From Strigamia acuminata (Eukaryota; Arthropoda; Chilopoda; Geophilomorpha; Linotaeniidae): a DNA stretch of 64,000 nucleotides. Below, piece by piece: positions 1 through 11,057 of the stretch (position 1 is its first letter; the number at the start of each line of letters is the position of its first letter). Location: the NCBI GenBank assembly GCA_949358305.1, contig OX442315.1:2170001-2234000 (forward strand). Direction: 5' to 3'. Position numbers and translations under genes: made by a program. The notes beneath the pieces are model-generated. The model did not search any database. It was given only the letters and a program-made list of their open reading frames with translations, and was not told the DNA's origin.

Positions 1-692
1 GGTGCATTTCCACCACGTCCGCGTTGTCTTCCGCCTTGGTTAAAGAAGGCACCAGTGTTCTCCAATGGCGCCTTGGAAGGCACGCCAAACTCGTCGGTTG
101 TTACATGTAGGCGGTTGTATTCGCCTACTAGGCGTTCCTTGACCGCTGCTGCCGTGAACTCTGTGTCACCCCAGTGATAAACCGTCTGCTTGACCGGTTC
201 GTATTGGGGTGGCAGCAGGTCAAGATATTGAAAGGCGTGAAACTCATCAGAAATTTGAATCTTGACATCTGCAAGCTGTACTACTTTCCGATCAACACGT
301 GCGGTGAAAACAAACATCTCTTCGTTTTCATGCAACCGCATGTCTAAAAATTCCCTGCGAAGACGGGCTTTGCGTGCCCGTGTCGTGGGCTGGTAAGCAG
401 CTTTCAGTGCGTCCCAGACCTCCTTCGCAGTAGCGTGGGCGACAGCCACAACCTGCTGGGCTTCGCCGCAAGCCAGACAAATAGTGGAGCGAGCCCTTTC
501 TTCGCCTTTCTCGAAATCCCTTGTTTCTCGAAACGGTGATCCGGCCGGCGGCTCTTTAGTCTTGCCGGTCACGTGGCCCCAAACTCCGTACGATTGGAGA
601 AGGAGCTGGACTTGTACGCTCCAAGTCGGGTAGTTGGTTCCATCCAACTTTTTCACATCCTTATAATCATCATGGCGGTCGTAGGACGCCAT
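1..692 (-). CDS. Copia gag, partial (runs off the left edge)
   Basis: This is the amino-terminal part of a Ty1/Copia Gag-Pol polyprotein, which makes the particle coat that packages element RNA. The ATG at 692-690 opens with MASYDRHDDYKDVKKLDGTN. The frame stays open to base 1, about 230 codons. It is nearly identical to the start of the Copia polyprotein at 12974, differing by scattered substitutions. It shows the UBN2-like Gag region but ends before the zinc knuckle, in the Gly/Arg-rich stretch. Leader and LTR follow to the right, as expected for a minus-strand element. I see no frameshift or stop. The rest lies outside the window, so intactness cannot be judged. Confidence 0.9.
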   Translation of the reverse strand, partial: MASYDRHDDYKDVKKLDGTNYPTWSVQVQLLLQSYGVWGHVTGKTKEPPAGSPFRETRDFEKGEERARSTICLACGEAQQVVAVAHATAKEVWDALKAAYQPTTRARKARLRREFLDMRLHENEEMFVFTARVDRKVVQLADVKIQISDEFHAFQYLDLLPPQYEPVKQTVYHWGDTEFTAAAVKERLVGEYNRLHVTTDEFGVPSKAPLENTGAFFNQGGRQRGRGGNA

Positions 693-1943
693 TTCGGGAA
701 AATTTTCGACGAAATCCGGTGAAAAAGCGAAGCACAAATCACACAAATCACGTAAAAATTCGTCGCACGGATGCACAATTCCCCCAAAAGTGAAGGCGAA
801 TAATGCACACAACCCGGGGAATCTCAATAAGTGAGATTGGAAAACCTTGACTAGCAATCCCCCAACTCTTCCGTTCGCGCCTCCTGGGGCCCGCGGGATG
901 GTTGGGTGGCCGTGGATAAGCCTAGCCAAGAATACAGTGCTACGTGCCCGACTGGACGTAGGGTAGCACCGATTCTAACAGGGGACCACAACAAAACCTT
1001 AAAATTATACAAAGTTTCACGAGATAATAAATAAATATACACTGTCGGTGTGAAGGTGGCTTCCGTGATGAGATCCCACGCCGCAAAACGTTGATCCTGC
1101 ACGGAAATGGGCTGACGTGCCTTCTCGTATGCGCACGTCGCACAAAACGAGGGAAAAATGACGGTATTTCACCTCGTCGCCGTCGAATTAACTCACACGC
1201 ACGCCGGGGTGCTAATGTGAGGAGAATCCCTCTCAACTGGTGCACCCTATGTGCAAAACCAGGGTTTCCTCTTGAAATCGTCGGCAAACTCGTCTCGTTT
1301 GCTAAACGTTCGCTCGTCGCTCGAAATTCGTCGAAGCGACGTAAATAACGCTTCGAAAATTCCGCCGATTGTCGGATATCCTTCCCACGGTTCTAATGGT
1401 GTCCAACGTTGTTAATTTCCAGCGCTGGATATCCCAAAACTGCTTGAAAACGTCCGTGTTCAAGCGCAGACACGATGAACGATGGCCGCCGCCATCTTGG
1501 ATTTCATCGGGCGTGGATTCGTTTGAAAAAATGGCTTATTTCGCCAAAAATAAAATCGACAATTGTTCCTACCGTCCTTGGTAATCCAATAGTGTGTCTA
1601 GTTGGGCACACAACACCGTAGAAAATTCCTACAAAGCGCCGGGATTCGCACGCACTTGCAGAAATCTCGAAACACGATAAATCCGATCGTCGCTTTTTCC
1701 CACGACGTCGGGACGTTGACAACACGTATTTTCCGTGCTGGAAACGTTCACAAAAACACTCGAACCTCGTTGTAAACTCCGCACACGAATCCACGATAAG
1801 TTCCGCGATGAAATCCGCACCAAAAACTCGTTTTTACGACGAGCTGGGCGGGCGCACACTCGGCGACTTCTCGTAGTCGCAAAATGGCCGTTTCTTCTTC
1901 AAAAACGTCGTTGCCAGACCGTTTTTACCCTCTGCTACCACTT
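693..1943 (-). other. Long 5' leader of the minus-strand Copia
   Basis: About 1.25 kb lies between the gag ATG and the LTR. It matches the leader of the complete Copia at 11861-12973 over long stretches, best near the LTR. Next to the LTR is a primer-binding-site-like TGGTAGCAGAG on the minus strand. Short overlapping open frames (for example 1504-1794 and 1629-1859, minus) recur in the other copy, but nothing shows that they are translated. Confidence 0.75.
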
Positions 1944-2286
1944 TGAAGAGTTGTAATGGCCTGTGCGCTGTCGAAATAACTCGGAAACATCATTTTGGCT
2001 GGGCGGATAAATCGGACACGCGTCCGCCATCTTTTATTACAAAAGTAAGTGTGTGACATAAAACCTGGTTCGAGGCTAATCGCCCTCGATCTCAAAAACA
2101 AGGAAATCATAGAACAAATCATTGTTTCAATACACTGACTTGTTCTTTACAGAAAGACAAAACTAATGAATAAAACAAACAGAACAACATAAACAATAAG
2201 TGCTCATTTGAGCAGATGACAGGTTGTGTGTGTTGTCACGTAAACTACGCGGATGCGAGGACAAACAGGAAAACGTCAACCTAACA
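1944..2286 (-). repeat. Copia 5' LTR (minus strand)
   Basis: On the minus strand this 343-bp block starts TGTTAGGTTGACG and ends ACTCTTCA. It aligns with the 468-bp LTRs at 11393 and 17820 but is shorter and more diverged, so it is an older or different subfamily member. It contains the AATAAAAGATGGCGG segment shared with those LTRs. The right-hand flank, candidate target-site duplication AATCC, begins at 2287. The matching left flank is outside the window. Confidence 0.85.
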
Positions 2287-3639
2287 AATCCAGTCAGGTT
2301 ATATAAACCCAAACAACCGGCCATTCTGCAGCTCTGTTTGATTATTTCTGTTTGGTATTGTTACTTATGAAATATGATTCGTTGTTCACGTAAAAAACCT
2401 TTTTGGTTCTTTGTTGATTTATTCGCAAAGAACCGTTGCATGATTCTACAGAATCATGCCACCACCGGCAATTGAAGTCGAAGTGCTGGGATTATTATGT
2501 TGCATAAATGTTACAGTCTACGGTTGCGACGCCGAAGGAGAACCCGCCGTTGTGCAATTCAGTATCCTCCGGACAGGACCAAGTTGTCTTTCTCGGTATG
2601 AACGTATTCCGTTACCACGAGTAGCATCGGTATTGTTGAGAATTGGTTCCTTCACCTGATGGTGCCAAAGCAGTCTGTTTTACAGTAACCACGAGTAGCA
2701 CCAAGTGTTTGGCAAGCTGATTCTCATGGTATTCGATGCCAAAGCAGTCGGTCTATTATTAGTACCGCGAGAGATTAAACTGCTGTACGGAGCCGCGAGC
2801 TATCGACCCTTGTGTACGTGGTACCGTCAACCACTCGATGGACGACCGTGCTGCGACGCCGGGGACGCTTGATACCGTTCTGCATGGCAAGGCGTATATT
2901 CTAATCGATGGCAATTGTGTGTTGCGACGGGAAGATTAATCTTTATCTTTATTTATAACAGTGAAATCTGACTTGGGAACAAGTTAGTCAAATCAAGTCA
3001 AGTAACTCGAATTACTTATATATTGTATTCAATATAATTATTAAGTTGGCGACAACTTATTTACAAGAACATCCAAATAGGAAAACACAACGATACGAAT
3101 TAAATATAATTCGTAGAGCGGAATATTGATAACTAAATGAATACATTTAGTTACACCAATATCCTCCCAAAGTTATGGCGGTGCACATGAGTCAACCGCA
3201 TCTCTCAGATCATTCGATTCATCGACGTGCGATGGTATTACACAGCAAACCAAGGAACCAGCAAAGCCGTATCGGACTCCAGGACACAGCCATCCGGCTT
3301 AGATGACATCTATAACCAGGTCGAGCGATGGGAAAACCGCTCCCATCCCGTGGACACGTAATGATATTATTATAAAGCCATTTGGCTAACTTGTTGTATA
3401 GTTTAAATGGTTATTTAACGGGCCAAATGTCGGCATTAGTCTTATGTATAAATTAGCTTTGATATTATTGTTTGCCAACAATAAACTGTAGTGTGTTGAT
3501 AATATTGTCTCTTGTATTTATCTCGTATTGTATTCACTGTATTTTATTGCGATCTATTCCCGGGACCATTGTTAAATGGGAGTTGTGGTCGTCACCGTCA
3601 CAAATTGTCCCTGAACTCGCTGACAAGTTCAATCACTAT
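2287..3639. other. Unassigned interval
   Basis: No gene is convincing here. TATATAAA near 2300 sits in promoter-like context. From about 2459 to 2940 the sequence is more GC-rich and has short open frames and a repeated phrase (gccaaagcagtc at about 2664 and 2741). The stretch 2940-3470 is AT-rich with a small inverted repeat around ATTCG. It may be remnants of one or more elements, or part of the lost 5' portion of the Copia that ends at 4225. Confidence 0.4.
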
Positions 3640-3882
3640 ATTCTATGCGACAACATCTCGACTGTCGACTTCACTAAATCCAATGTGGAGAATCGAAAAA
3701 CCAAGCATATTGATATCAGATATCATTTTATTCGAGAGCTTGTGAGAAGGGACAATCTTCAAATCACGCATGTAGGGACGAAATGCAACTTTGCAGATAT
3801 TTTCACGAAGTCAGTCGACAAAACTGACTTGATTCAATTCTGTAATCGTTTCCTGGTTGACTTAGCTATTTTAAGCGCTTGA
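3640..3882 (+). pseudogene. Copia RNase H, 3' remnant
   Basis: About 80 codons match the end of the Copia RNase H domain, the enzyme that removes RNA from RNA-DNA hybrids during reverse transcription. Visible landmarks are CDN, then TKHIDIRYHFIRE, then ADIFTKSV, followed by a stop at 3880-3882. The open frame extends left to 3472, but that part does not look like RNase H, so the element is truncated near 3640. A polypurine stretch (GAGGGGGCCGA) and an LTR follow at once, as at a normal Copia 3' end. Gag, protease, integrase and reverse transcriptase are gone. Confidence 0.8.
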
Positions 3883-3900
3883 TAATATGAGGGGGCCGAT

Positions 3901-4225
3901 TGTTGAAATATAATATGTGACCGCTTATATATATGTTCATGTCATATTGTCAAGCAGTAATGCTTTCTAATTGTTATGACCTTTCGTTTGTATTTACTTT
4001 TAGCTGCACGACTAATAGCAGCTTTGTTTACATTGTGTTTGCATTTGTAGCCATAAGGTGGCGCTGTATACCGTGTGGCCAGTCATGTGACTAAAAGAAT
4101 AAATCTTTCACTCTGTGTTCAGCTTCTAAGCAGCAACCAAGTTGTCTCTTTATTTCTGATCTAAAGTTCTTCCAATTCCACTGCAAAACCACGGAATTAT
4201 AAGTGGTTTCCTGCACAACTCAACA
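3901..4225 (+). repeat. Copia 3' LTR inserted in a Gypsy element
   Basis: The block starts TGTTGA and ends TCAACA, a perfect terminal inverted repeat for an LTR, 325 bp long. It follows a polypurine tract and the RNase H remnant. To its right the minus-strand Gypsy reverse transcriptase resumes abruptly at 4226, so the Copia landed inside that Gypsy. The first five bases of Gypsy, GAAAA, are the expected right-hand target-site duplication. The left counterpart is not found, so the left side was deleted. Confidence 0.8.
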
Positions 4226-5418
4226 GAAAATGCAGTCTTTTCCTTGTCCGCTTCATCGATTTCTATCTGTAAATATCCTTGGATTAGATCCATCATTGTA
4301 AAATACTTCGCACCCGCTAGTTGATCTAGGGTGTCGTTGATGCGCGGTAAGGGATAAACCATCTTCTTTGTTACTGCATTTAAACGTCTCCAATCAACGC
4401 AAAATCTTCATTTGCCGTCTCTTTTCTTGATGAGCAGTACTGGTGCACTCCATGAGCTCTCGGATTCTCTTATTACTCCCATCTCGAGTAACTTCTTTGT
4501 TTCAGCATCCTCGATTTCTTTTTCCTTAACAGATCGTCTATAAGGCTGTAAATGAATTGGAGGAGAATCTCCTGTATCAATTCGATGTTTGATGGCTTGA
4601 ACTCTGCCTAGGTCGCTATCAGATGTTGCAAATCTATCGGAATTCTTCTCTAGCAGTTGTCGCATCAGCTCTTGTTGTGATGACGTCATATTCTCAGTTG
4701 CCATGGCCGTGCTAAAGTCAAATTGATTAGCTCTGTTTTCATCAAGCACGCCAGACTCAATTACATAAAAGGCTTTTGCAATTGCTGAGTTTTTTCCTAA
4801 ATAGATTGTCTTTTTAGTCGGGTTCGCAACACGCAGAACTCCTTCACCTTGTCTGAATTTAGTCAATGTTTTGCAACAAATTACTCCAAAGCGATCAATT
4901 ACTCCACTGAGTGGTTCTATAAATAACTCATCATCTATTTTCTTTGCAATCTTTATTGGAACTAGACATTCATGTAATGCTGGAATTGTTATTGGTTTCA
5001 AAACTCGGGCTATGTAATTTAAATCAGTATGATTCTTAGACATTGGGAAAACTTCTTGCTGTTCATCTTTTGGGCCTACAAAGATTTTCTGTTGGTCATA
5101 GTCGAGTTTACACCTTGCAGATCTCAAGAAATTGTCTCCTAGCAGTAAATGGCGTCCAAATCCATTACCGATTAATACGTCGATGGTGTGTTGTTGTTGT
5201 CCAACATCAATGGTTATCCTGGTTTTTCCTTCTGGGATTATCAATGAGCCATCCACAACTCTCAATCGAACACCTGGACAGGGCTGATATTTGAGCTGCA
5301 GAGTTCTCACCAAATCTTCACTAATGATGTTACGAAAACCTCCAGAATCCAAGACACCAGTGATTTCCATCCCATTTAATACTACTGGAATCTGCAAAAG
5401 ATCGTCCATGGCGTGCAA
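4226..5418 (-). pseudogene. Gypsy pol fragment (protease and partial reverse transcriptase)
   Basis: The minus-strand frame carries an aspartic protease site (GVLDSGG), the spacer typical of this Gypsy family, and the start of reverse transcriptase (WSAPVLLIKKRDGK, then VYPLPRIND and TMMDLIQGY). A single in-frame TGA at 4410-4408 stands where related copies have tryptophan (TGG) after KKRDGK. Beyond it the frame continues to 4226, where Copia sequence begins. The YxDD box is never reached. Pol lies in the -1 frame relative to gag, as in the complete Gypsy. The sequence is non-functional. Confidence 0.9.
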
Positions 5419-5480
5419 CTCGATGATTTCTAACTTTCTCTTTCTTCTTTTCTTTTTGTTATTTCGTCTTTGTGGCCATT

Positions 5481-6923
5481 CTAGTTTCCCGATGCATTAG
5501 GTGATCCACCACGTGGGGCTCCTCGATTTCCTCGGCCTTGGTAATTTTCAATAAAATTTTTACCTTTATAATTTGGATTTTTAGGATGACCTTGGTTATT
5601 TGGGTTCCCCTGTTGTCTTTGACCTTGTGGTGGGTTCCTTTGCTGTTGTGGTGGATTCCATTGCTGTTGTGGGTATTGCTGTTGGAATCCTTGACCTGGA
5701 TTATTCCACTGATTATTCCAATTACCTCTGTTTTGACCTTTATTATCATTCCATCCTCTTCCTTGGTTCCAATTATTGTTATTATTCCACCATCCTCGTT
5801 GTTGTCCAGGTCGTCTTCTAAAGTTACCTCTATTGTAGAACTGCGCCTGGTTTGGATGTGGTGTATACCATTGGTTTTGATAGAAGACTGGAGTAACCTC
5901 TGCATATTGAACACCCCCAAACTGCTGCTGTTGTCTTAGCACTTTGACCTCTGCTAACAACTCGTCTTTGGTTTTATTGACGTCGCTCGGTTCAACTAAC
6001 AAACTTGGTTTCACCTCGCCTGTTGTATCAACAGCTTTTTGCAGTAGGGTTAGCAAAACTTCTGCAGGGTCCTCATTGAATGCATGAGCTTCCAATAGTC
6101 CAAGTTGAGATGTTAATTGATCCAATGTCTTTGGAAAATTGACTACCAATTTATCTCTAGTCACCTTTTTAAGTCCTTGAAACACATGAAATATCTTTTG
6201 CTCCTCAGTGAATGCTGGTCTTGCATAAGAACACTCTTTCAATATTTTCTGCATATGTTTCAAAGCTGTTCCATCCTTGTGCTGCATTGCCTGTAATTTC
6301 GACAAAATTGTTGTTATTTGTCGTCTGAATTTCGCTTTCAACGCATCTTTCCATTGAGTCCAAGTTCTAGTCGGATGTAGTGGAAGTTGATCTAAATACC
6401 ATGATGATGCGGAGGATTTCAGCACAATTGATAGATGTTTAATTCTCTCAGTGTCATCGGCTACTGTATCTTCGTATCCGATTAACCATGTGTCAATATT
6501 CCCTGTGGCTGGATCAAAGTCAACTGGATTTCTTCTATTGACCACTAAATTTTGTAATACTGTTTGTATCGCTACAAGTTCTGGTGAAACACTTGCCATA
6601 TTATCTGGAAATTGTTCGTTTTTAATTGTCAATATTGGTTGAATACGTTCTTTTGAGTCCTCAATATCGTCAGTTGCGTCCTCAAATGCGTCGTCCAAAT
6701 TTGCTTGCACTTTATCCAGGAGATTACCTAATTCTGTAGCTTCATCAGGCAACAAAAAATTGTACACACTTGGATCGATTATTCTTTTATGGCGCTGTTC
6801 CGGGGTTTCGAAATCTTCCCTTTTTTGAATTTTTTCTTCTCCTTTGGATTTTGATCTCTTTTTCCGGTCAGTCACCTTATCATCCAGTGATTCAAGTTCC
6901 CCCGGATCTTTTGATGAAAACAA
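5481..6923 (-). CDS. Gypsy gag
   Basis: This is a Gag structural protein of a Gypsy element, open for 480 codons. The middle (about residues 130-320) matches the other Gypsy Gag here: GNIDTWLIGYED, WTQWKDALKAKFRR and FHVFQGLKK. The carboxyl end is very rich in Asn, Gln, Gly and Arg, with no CCHC zinc knuckle, so RNA binding probably uses this low-complexity tail. The first in-frame ATG is at 6599-6597 (MASVSPEL). The upstream 108 codons are open but lack ATG, so initiation is either at 6599 or through a non-AUG or spliced start. The related copy has the same feature. Confidence 0.85.
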   Translation of the reverse strand: MFSSKDPGELESLDDKVTDRKKRSKSKGEEKIQKREDFETPEQRHKRIIDPSVYNFLLPDEATELGNLLDKVQANLDDAFEDATDDIEDSKERIQPILTIKNEQFPDNMASVSPELVAIQTVLQNLVVNRRNPVDFDPATGNIDTWLIGYEDTVADDTERIKHLSIVLKSSASSWYLDQLPLHPTRTWTQWKDALKAKFRRQITTILSKLQAMQHKDGTALKHMQKILKECSYARPAFTEEQKIFHVFQGLKKVTRDKLVVNFPKTLDQLTSQLGLLEAHAFNEDPAEVLLTLLQKAVDTTGEVKPSLLVEPSDVNKTKDELLAEVKVLRQQQQFGGVQYAEVTPVFYQNQWYTPHPNQAQFYNRGNFRRRPGQQRGWWNNNNNWNQGRGWNDNKGQNRGNWNNQWNNPGQGFQQQYPQQQWNPPQQQRNPPQGQRQQGNPNNQGHPKNPNYKGKNFIENYQGRGNRGAPRGGSPNASGN

Positions 6924-7876
6924 ATAGTCCGTTACTACTTGTGAAAAGTTATAACGTTTGGATTCCGCAATTGTTAAATAATTAAGTTCGAAGACACAAT
7001 CCTTTGACTTGAAGCACTTTTAATTCACTTTTCCAATTATAAATAACACTATAACTCTTTAGCACACAGAACACTTTTCACTTTCTAAAAAATAAATCAG
7101 TGATTAAACACTTCAATTTTTACAGAAATATTTCAAAACACTAGAACAATTCAATGATTAAACAATTCAATTTTCACAATCAAATCTCAAAAATTTCAAC
7201 AATAGAATTCAAGAAAAAAAAACATTTTCACGGTCATTTTCTACAAAAATATCAAAAAACAATTCATTTTCACGGTCATAATTACAAAATTTCATCAAAA
7301 CTATTCAAGGAAAAATTTCTTATTAATAACACTTTACAAAAATGCTCTGAAAAGAAAACAAATTCATTAATAAATATAAACAATATATTCTCTATTATTA
7401 TTCAATTTTATCTTAACATCACAATTAAATTCTTCATTACTATACAATTTCATTAAATTTTATCAAAATTCAATCAATAACATTATATTAATTCAATTCA
7501 AAGTCAAATATCACAGTAAATAACACTCAAATGCAAATTTATCTAATTTAAACACTCAAACTTCTATTCTATTCTATTTTATTAAATTTTCGCCAATTTT
7601 CAATCTAATTGACCTATTTATTCACTAGCAATGACTCACTCTCACTTTCCTATCAATTTCACAAATGAATCACTCATATTTAAATTAGGTTGGGATTTCT
7701 CAAAATTTTATATGATTTTCAAAGCTATTTTAAGCTAAATTTGCCAATTTTATATGATTCTAATTCTAATTTCACTCATTTTACTCTAAATTTTACAATT
7801 TTAATGATTTTTAACTCTAATTTCGGGGTTTTTATTCTAATTTTGGTCCCGGGGAAAGAACCGCATCTCCACCATT
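6924..7876 (-). other. Gypsy 5' leader, AT-rich
   Basis: About 950 bp of very AT-rich sequence lies between gag and the LTR. It begins (minus strand) with TGGTGGAGATGCGG just inside the LTR, matching the start of the other Gypsy leader at 42426, so this is the likely primer-binding site. No gene is seen. Small open frames are A/T-rich noise. Confidence 0.7.
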
Positions 7877-8449
7877 TGTTACGTGGATTCCGGGCCTAAT
7901 CAGGTTTCCACGCAACGTTATTTTATTTGGGGTTTAGTGAGTGTGAAAGGAAAGAATGAGATTTGTTTTATGCTTAAATTCAATTCTGTTTTATTCGACC
8001 GGACAAACGAAGTTTGTTCGATCCCTTTTAAACTCAGATACATTTATTCTCAGAAATAGGTCAGAATGTTATTTGGATAAATTGTCACTCTTACATTTGT
8101 TAAATTGTACAACCTTTATTAATTGGGTTATAAAACAACTATGTGATAACTTAATTTGTGTTTAATTGTTGCAGTTTATAGTCGGCAGCCGCTCTCTTTA
8201 TTGAGGCGACATTAGACTCTCTAGTCCTGAAAAGCAAAAGTGATTAGAGACCTGTCTTAGTGTGGGCTCCTTATTTATAGCAAATCTGCCATAAACCCCA
8301 TAATCTAATTGATCAGTCCATCACACGGCGATGACGGATTCCAGCCGTCAGCGCCATCTGTGGCCGAAATTTAGCAACATTTAACTAATAATAATTCGAA
8401 TTACGTGCTACGAATCGCGCATTAATTGACACGGTTCGTACACGTGACA
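7877..8449 (-). repeat. Gypsy 5' LTR
   Basis: The minus strand starts TGTCACGTG at 8449 and ends CCACGTAACA at 7877, 573 bp. The last ten bases match the LTR end of the Gypsy at 41957. A TATAAATA box lies at 8279-8272 (minus). Only 20 bp separate the LTR from the splice acceptor of the DEG/ENaC exon that starts at 8470. Confidence 0.85.
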
Positions 8450-8469
8450 GTATTCATTTTTTAACACAG

Positions 8470-11057
8470 GATGCCGTTCATGTCGGACTTTGATGAATTG
8501 CCGGAATGCCTAACAAATTATGGTGATGTGTATATAAAAAGTATGCACACCGTGTTTGAACTTTGGAAAGGCAATGCTTCAACCGACACTTGCAAATGTA
8601 TCGCTCCTTGTAAGAAAGAAATAATCGCCAATCGTATGATAATAGAAGAGCAATCTGGATCAACCGTGCGAGTCAAAGTGATTGATTCAATAAGAACCGC
8701 CAAAGAAGTTGCAGCGTACAGTCTCATTGCGTTTTTCTGCGATTTAGGAGGAAACATCGGACTCACTCTCGGAGTGTCTTGTCTCATGATTGCTGAAATG
8801 ATCATTATATTAATCACTCTGATTCGTAGAAACATAAACAGATGTGAGAAGGAATGGTCATCTTTATCTCATTCGACCTTTCTCGAAGACAAGGTGGAAA
8901 AATGTCTTAAGAAATGTGTAGACACGAGCAAGGATGATTTTGCCACCAGTTTTCAACTATCGGGTCTGCAGTACATCTTAACCCGACAAAACAAAGGTTA
9001 TGCCAAAAAGTACTTGTGGCTTTTCCTCATTATTTTATCAAGTTTTGTATGCGGCTTTCAAATTTATGATCGCATTGCGTATTTCTTCTCCTATCCGACT
9101 TCTGTGTCTGTAAAGATGAATGCAGTTGAAAACATCGAACTTCCAAGTGTTGTTCTATGCTTGGACAGTGGTAAAGTGGTCTTGAAAAAGAAGCAATACA
9201 TGAAAGCAAATCGAATCCCAGGCTGCCCCGACGATTTTGACTTTTTAAACATGGTGAACGACAAATTATCAGTTGATCAATTGTGGATTTGGTCTAGTAA
9301 GGGTTCCAACTTTATGGCTGGAGCAAAAAATGTATGTAATTCAAACAGTTATAAGTTACTTAAAAGCTGTTTTATTCGCCATTGGATTGTACGAACAGAA
9401 AAGGTCTATAACCAGAATCTAATCCTCTGCATATTTTTAGGAAGTGTATTCAACACATCCTAAAATTATGCAGAGGATTCATAAATCCTGAATCGAATAA
9501 TCTTGAATCTTGAATTCATAAATCTAGGGTATGATCTTAGCCTCGACACAAAAAATGAGCAAAATCAACTAAAGGCAGTGATAAAAACTCGCCTTGATAT
9601 TCTAGAATTCTAGAATTTTCCAGTTTTAAATTATGTTGCTATCTGGTGATAAACCCATACATTTCCATACATTTCACAAGCTAGAAACATAGGATCTTTA
9701 GTCATTAATTTCTAGGCTTGTGAAATGAATGGAAATACAAATTTCCAAATCTGGTTTACATTCACTTTCCATACAATTACAAGAACTTGCAACATCATCT
9801 TTCAGTCTTGAAAAATTTACAGAAATACAAATTTCCAAACCTAGTTTACATTAGCTCTCCATACATTTAACAAAAACTTACAACATCATCTTTCAGTGTT
9901 GAAAATTTACAGAAATTCAACTTTCGAGAAAATGTTTCCCATTTTCTTCCCATTATATTTCTAAACTGAAATTTATCTAATTTCACCTTAAAACAGCTTT
10001 TAATGTAGAATAATTTTACTTAGTACCTCACTGTATTCGGTCGTTATTTAGGACATCGCTCAAAGTTCACCAGTTCCAATAAAGCTTGAACAATTTTCTA
10101 CCGTTTTTGGCGTTTGTACAAAATTGAATCCAGGCAAGAAGGAAATAGATAGCCCATTCAAGATAAGAATTTAAATATTTATTTGCACTCACTTTTAGAA
10201 ATTACAAGATATTTTCCTGCATTTTCTGGCTATTCTGTCAACTTCATGAAAGCTTCTGGTAACTGCAAGCCTACGACAAAAGTTAGTGGGGAAGTAAGAG
10301 CAGCATTTCTGTATTCTTAATACAATTTCTTTTCTTCTCGTTTTTATATTTCCTCATCAAGATGTTTCCAATATCTCCTGCTAATGAATTTAGTTTGAAG
10401 ACATACCTCCACATGCAAGACCCAGGAGTTTATCAAATTGTGTTCACAATGCAAAAAGTATGAAATTTCCGAGGTACACAGAGATAGATATATACAGATA
10501 TGCATTTTTTCAGTTAATCAGAAAAAACACACCAAAGAATGTTTGTGTGGGCAAAAAGGAATACGCAGAATGTTTAAAAGCGTGTCAGGAGAAAAGAATG
10601 CTGGCACCGCATCTTAGTTGCAAGTATACAGAATAACAGAACGCTAGTACAGTACCGGTAGTTAAACATATTGACCTTACGGAAATGTCTTTTTTTCAGA
10701 TTGCCCTTTATGAATTCAACGCTGGAGACGTGCAAAGACACAAAATCAGCAAAATTGGTCAAATGGCAATATCTTTCAGTGATGCTTAAAACCGATCCGA
10801 TCGTCGATTGCAACTGCACCAAATCGTGCATCGATTCAATTTATTATCCTGAAATAAAGCTGCTCATTGACTACGACTCGCCGGCCAATATGCTAAATGT
10901 CGGTGTTTTTCATAACTTTGAAGAAGTCATTGAAGAAGTTTTGATCTTTCCCTTCGTTAAACTTCTGTGCGACGTGGGCTCCAACTTGGGTGTTGTTGTC
11001 GGCATGTCAGTCATGTCATTTTTACACGACATCTTGCATGTTCTCAATTTAGGATGA
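8470..11057 (+). CDS. DEG/ENaC sodium channel gene with in-frame tandem subunits
   Basis: Exons fit 8470-9331, 10052-10162, 10362-10457, 10514-10623 and 10700-11057. The first exon is 287 codons. Residues 1-118 (counted from 8471) are the end of one channel subunit: CKCIAPC, then a pore/TM2 stretch with GGNIGLTLGVS (the G-x-S selectivity filter) and an Glu after it. A charged, Cys-containing linker (119-160) runs without a stop into the start of a second subunit: SGLQYI in the HG-motif position, TM1 at about 181-203 and PSVVLCLDS. The later exons supply its extracellular part (FGVCTKLNP; a C-rich exon), then CNCTKSC, TM2 with GVVVGMS, and a TGA. Channels of this family conduct sodium at the plasma membrane. 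Upstream exons are lost behind a Gypsy insertion. The donor after 10162 reads ATAAGA, not GT. The gene may be broken, but its frames and phases are otherwise consistent. Confidence 0.85.
9670..9921. repeat. Intronic hairpin and imperfect tandem duplication
   Basis: Within the first intron, 9670-9687 and 9709-9727 form an inverted repeat (CATTTCACAAGC...). Two imperfect copies of a unit of roughly 90 bp, each carrying aacatcatctttcagt, follow at about 9757-9921. No protein is encoded. This looks like a decayed short mobile element or a local duplication. Confidence 0.6.

Larger units (their letters stand above)
4226..8449 (-). mobile_element. Gypsy LTR retrotransposon, 3' half missing
   Basis: Read on the minus strand, the order is 5' LTR (8449-7877), leader, gag and pol up to the middle of reverse transcriptase, where a Copia interrupts it. 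The rest of reverse transcriptase, RNase H, integrase and the 3' LTR are absent. Gag and pol resemble the complete Gypsy at 41957-49600 domain by domain, so the two are related subfamilies. The likely 4-bp target GTAT follows the LTR at 8450-8453. Confidence 0.85.
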
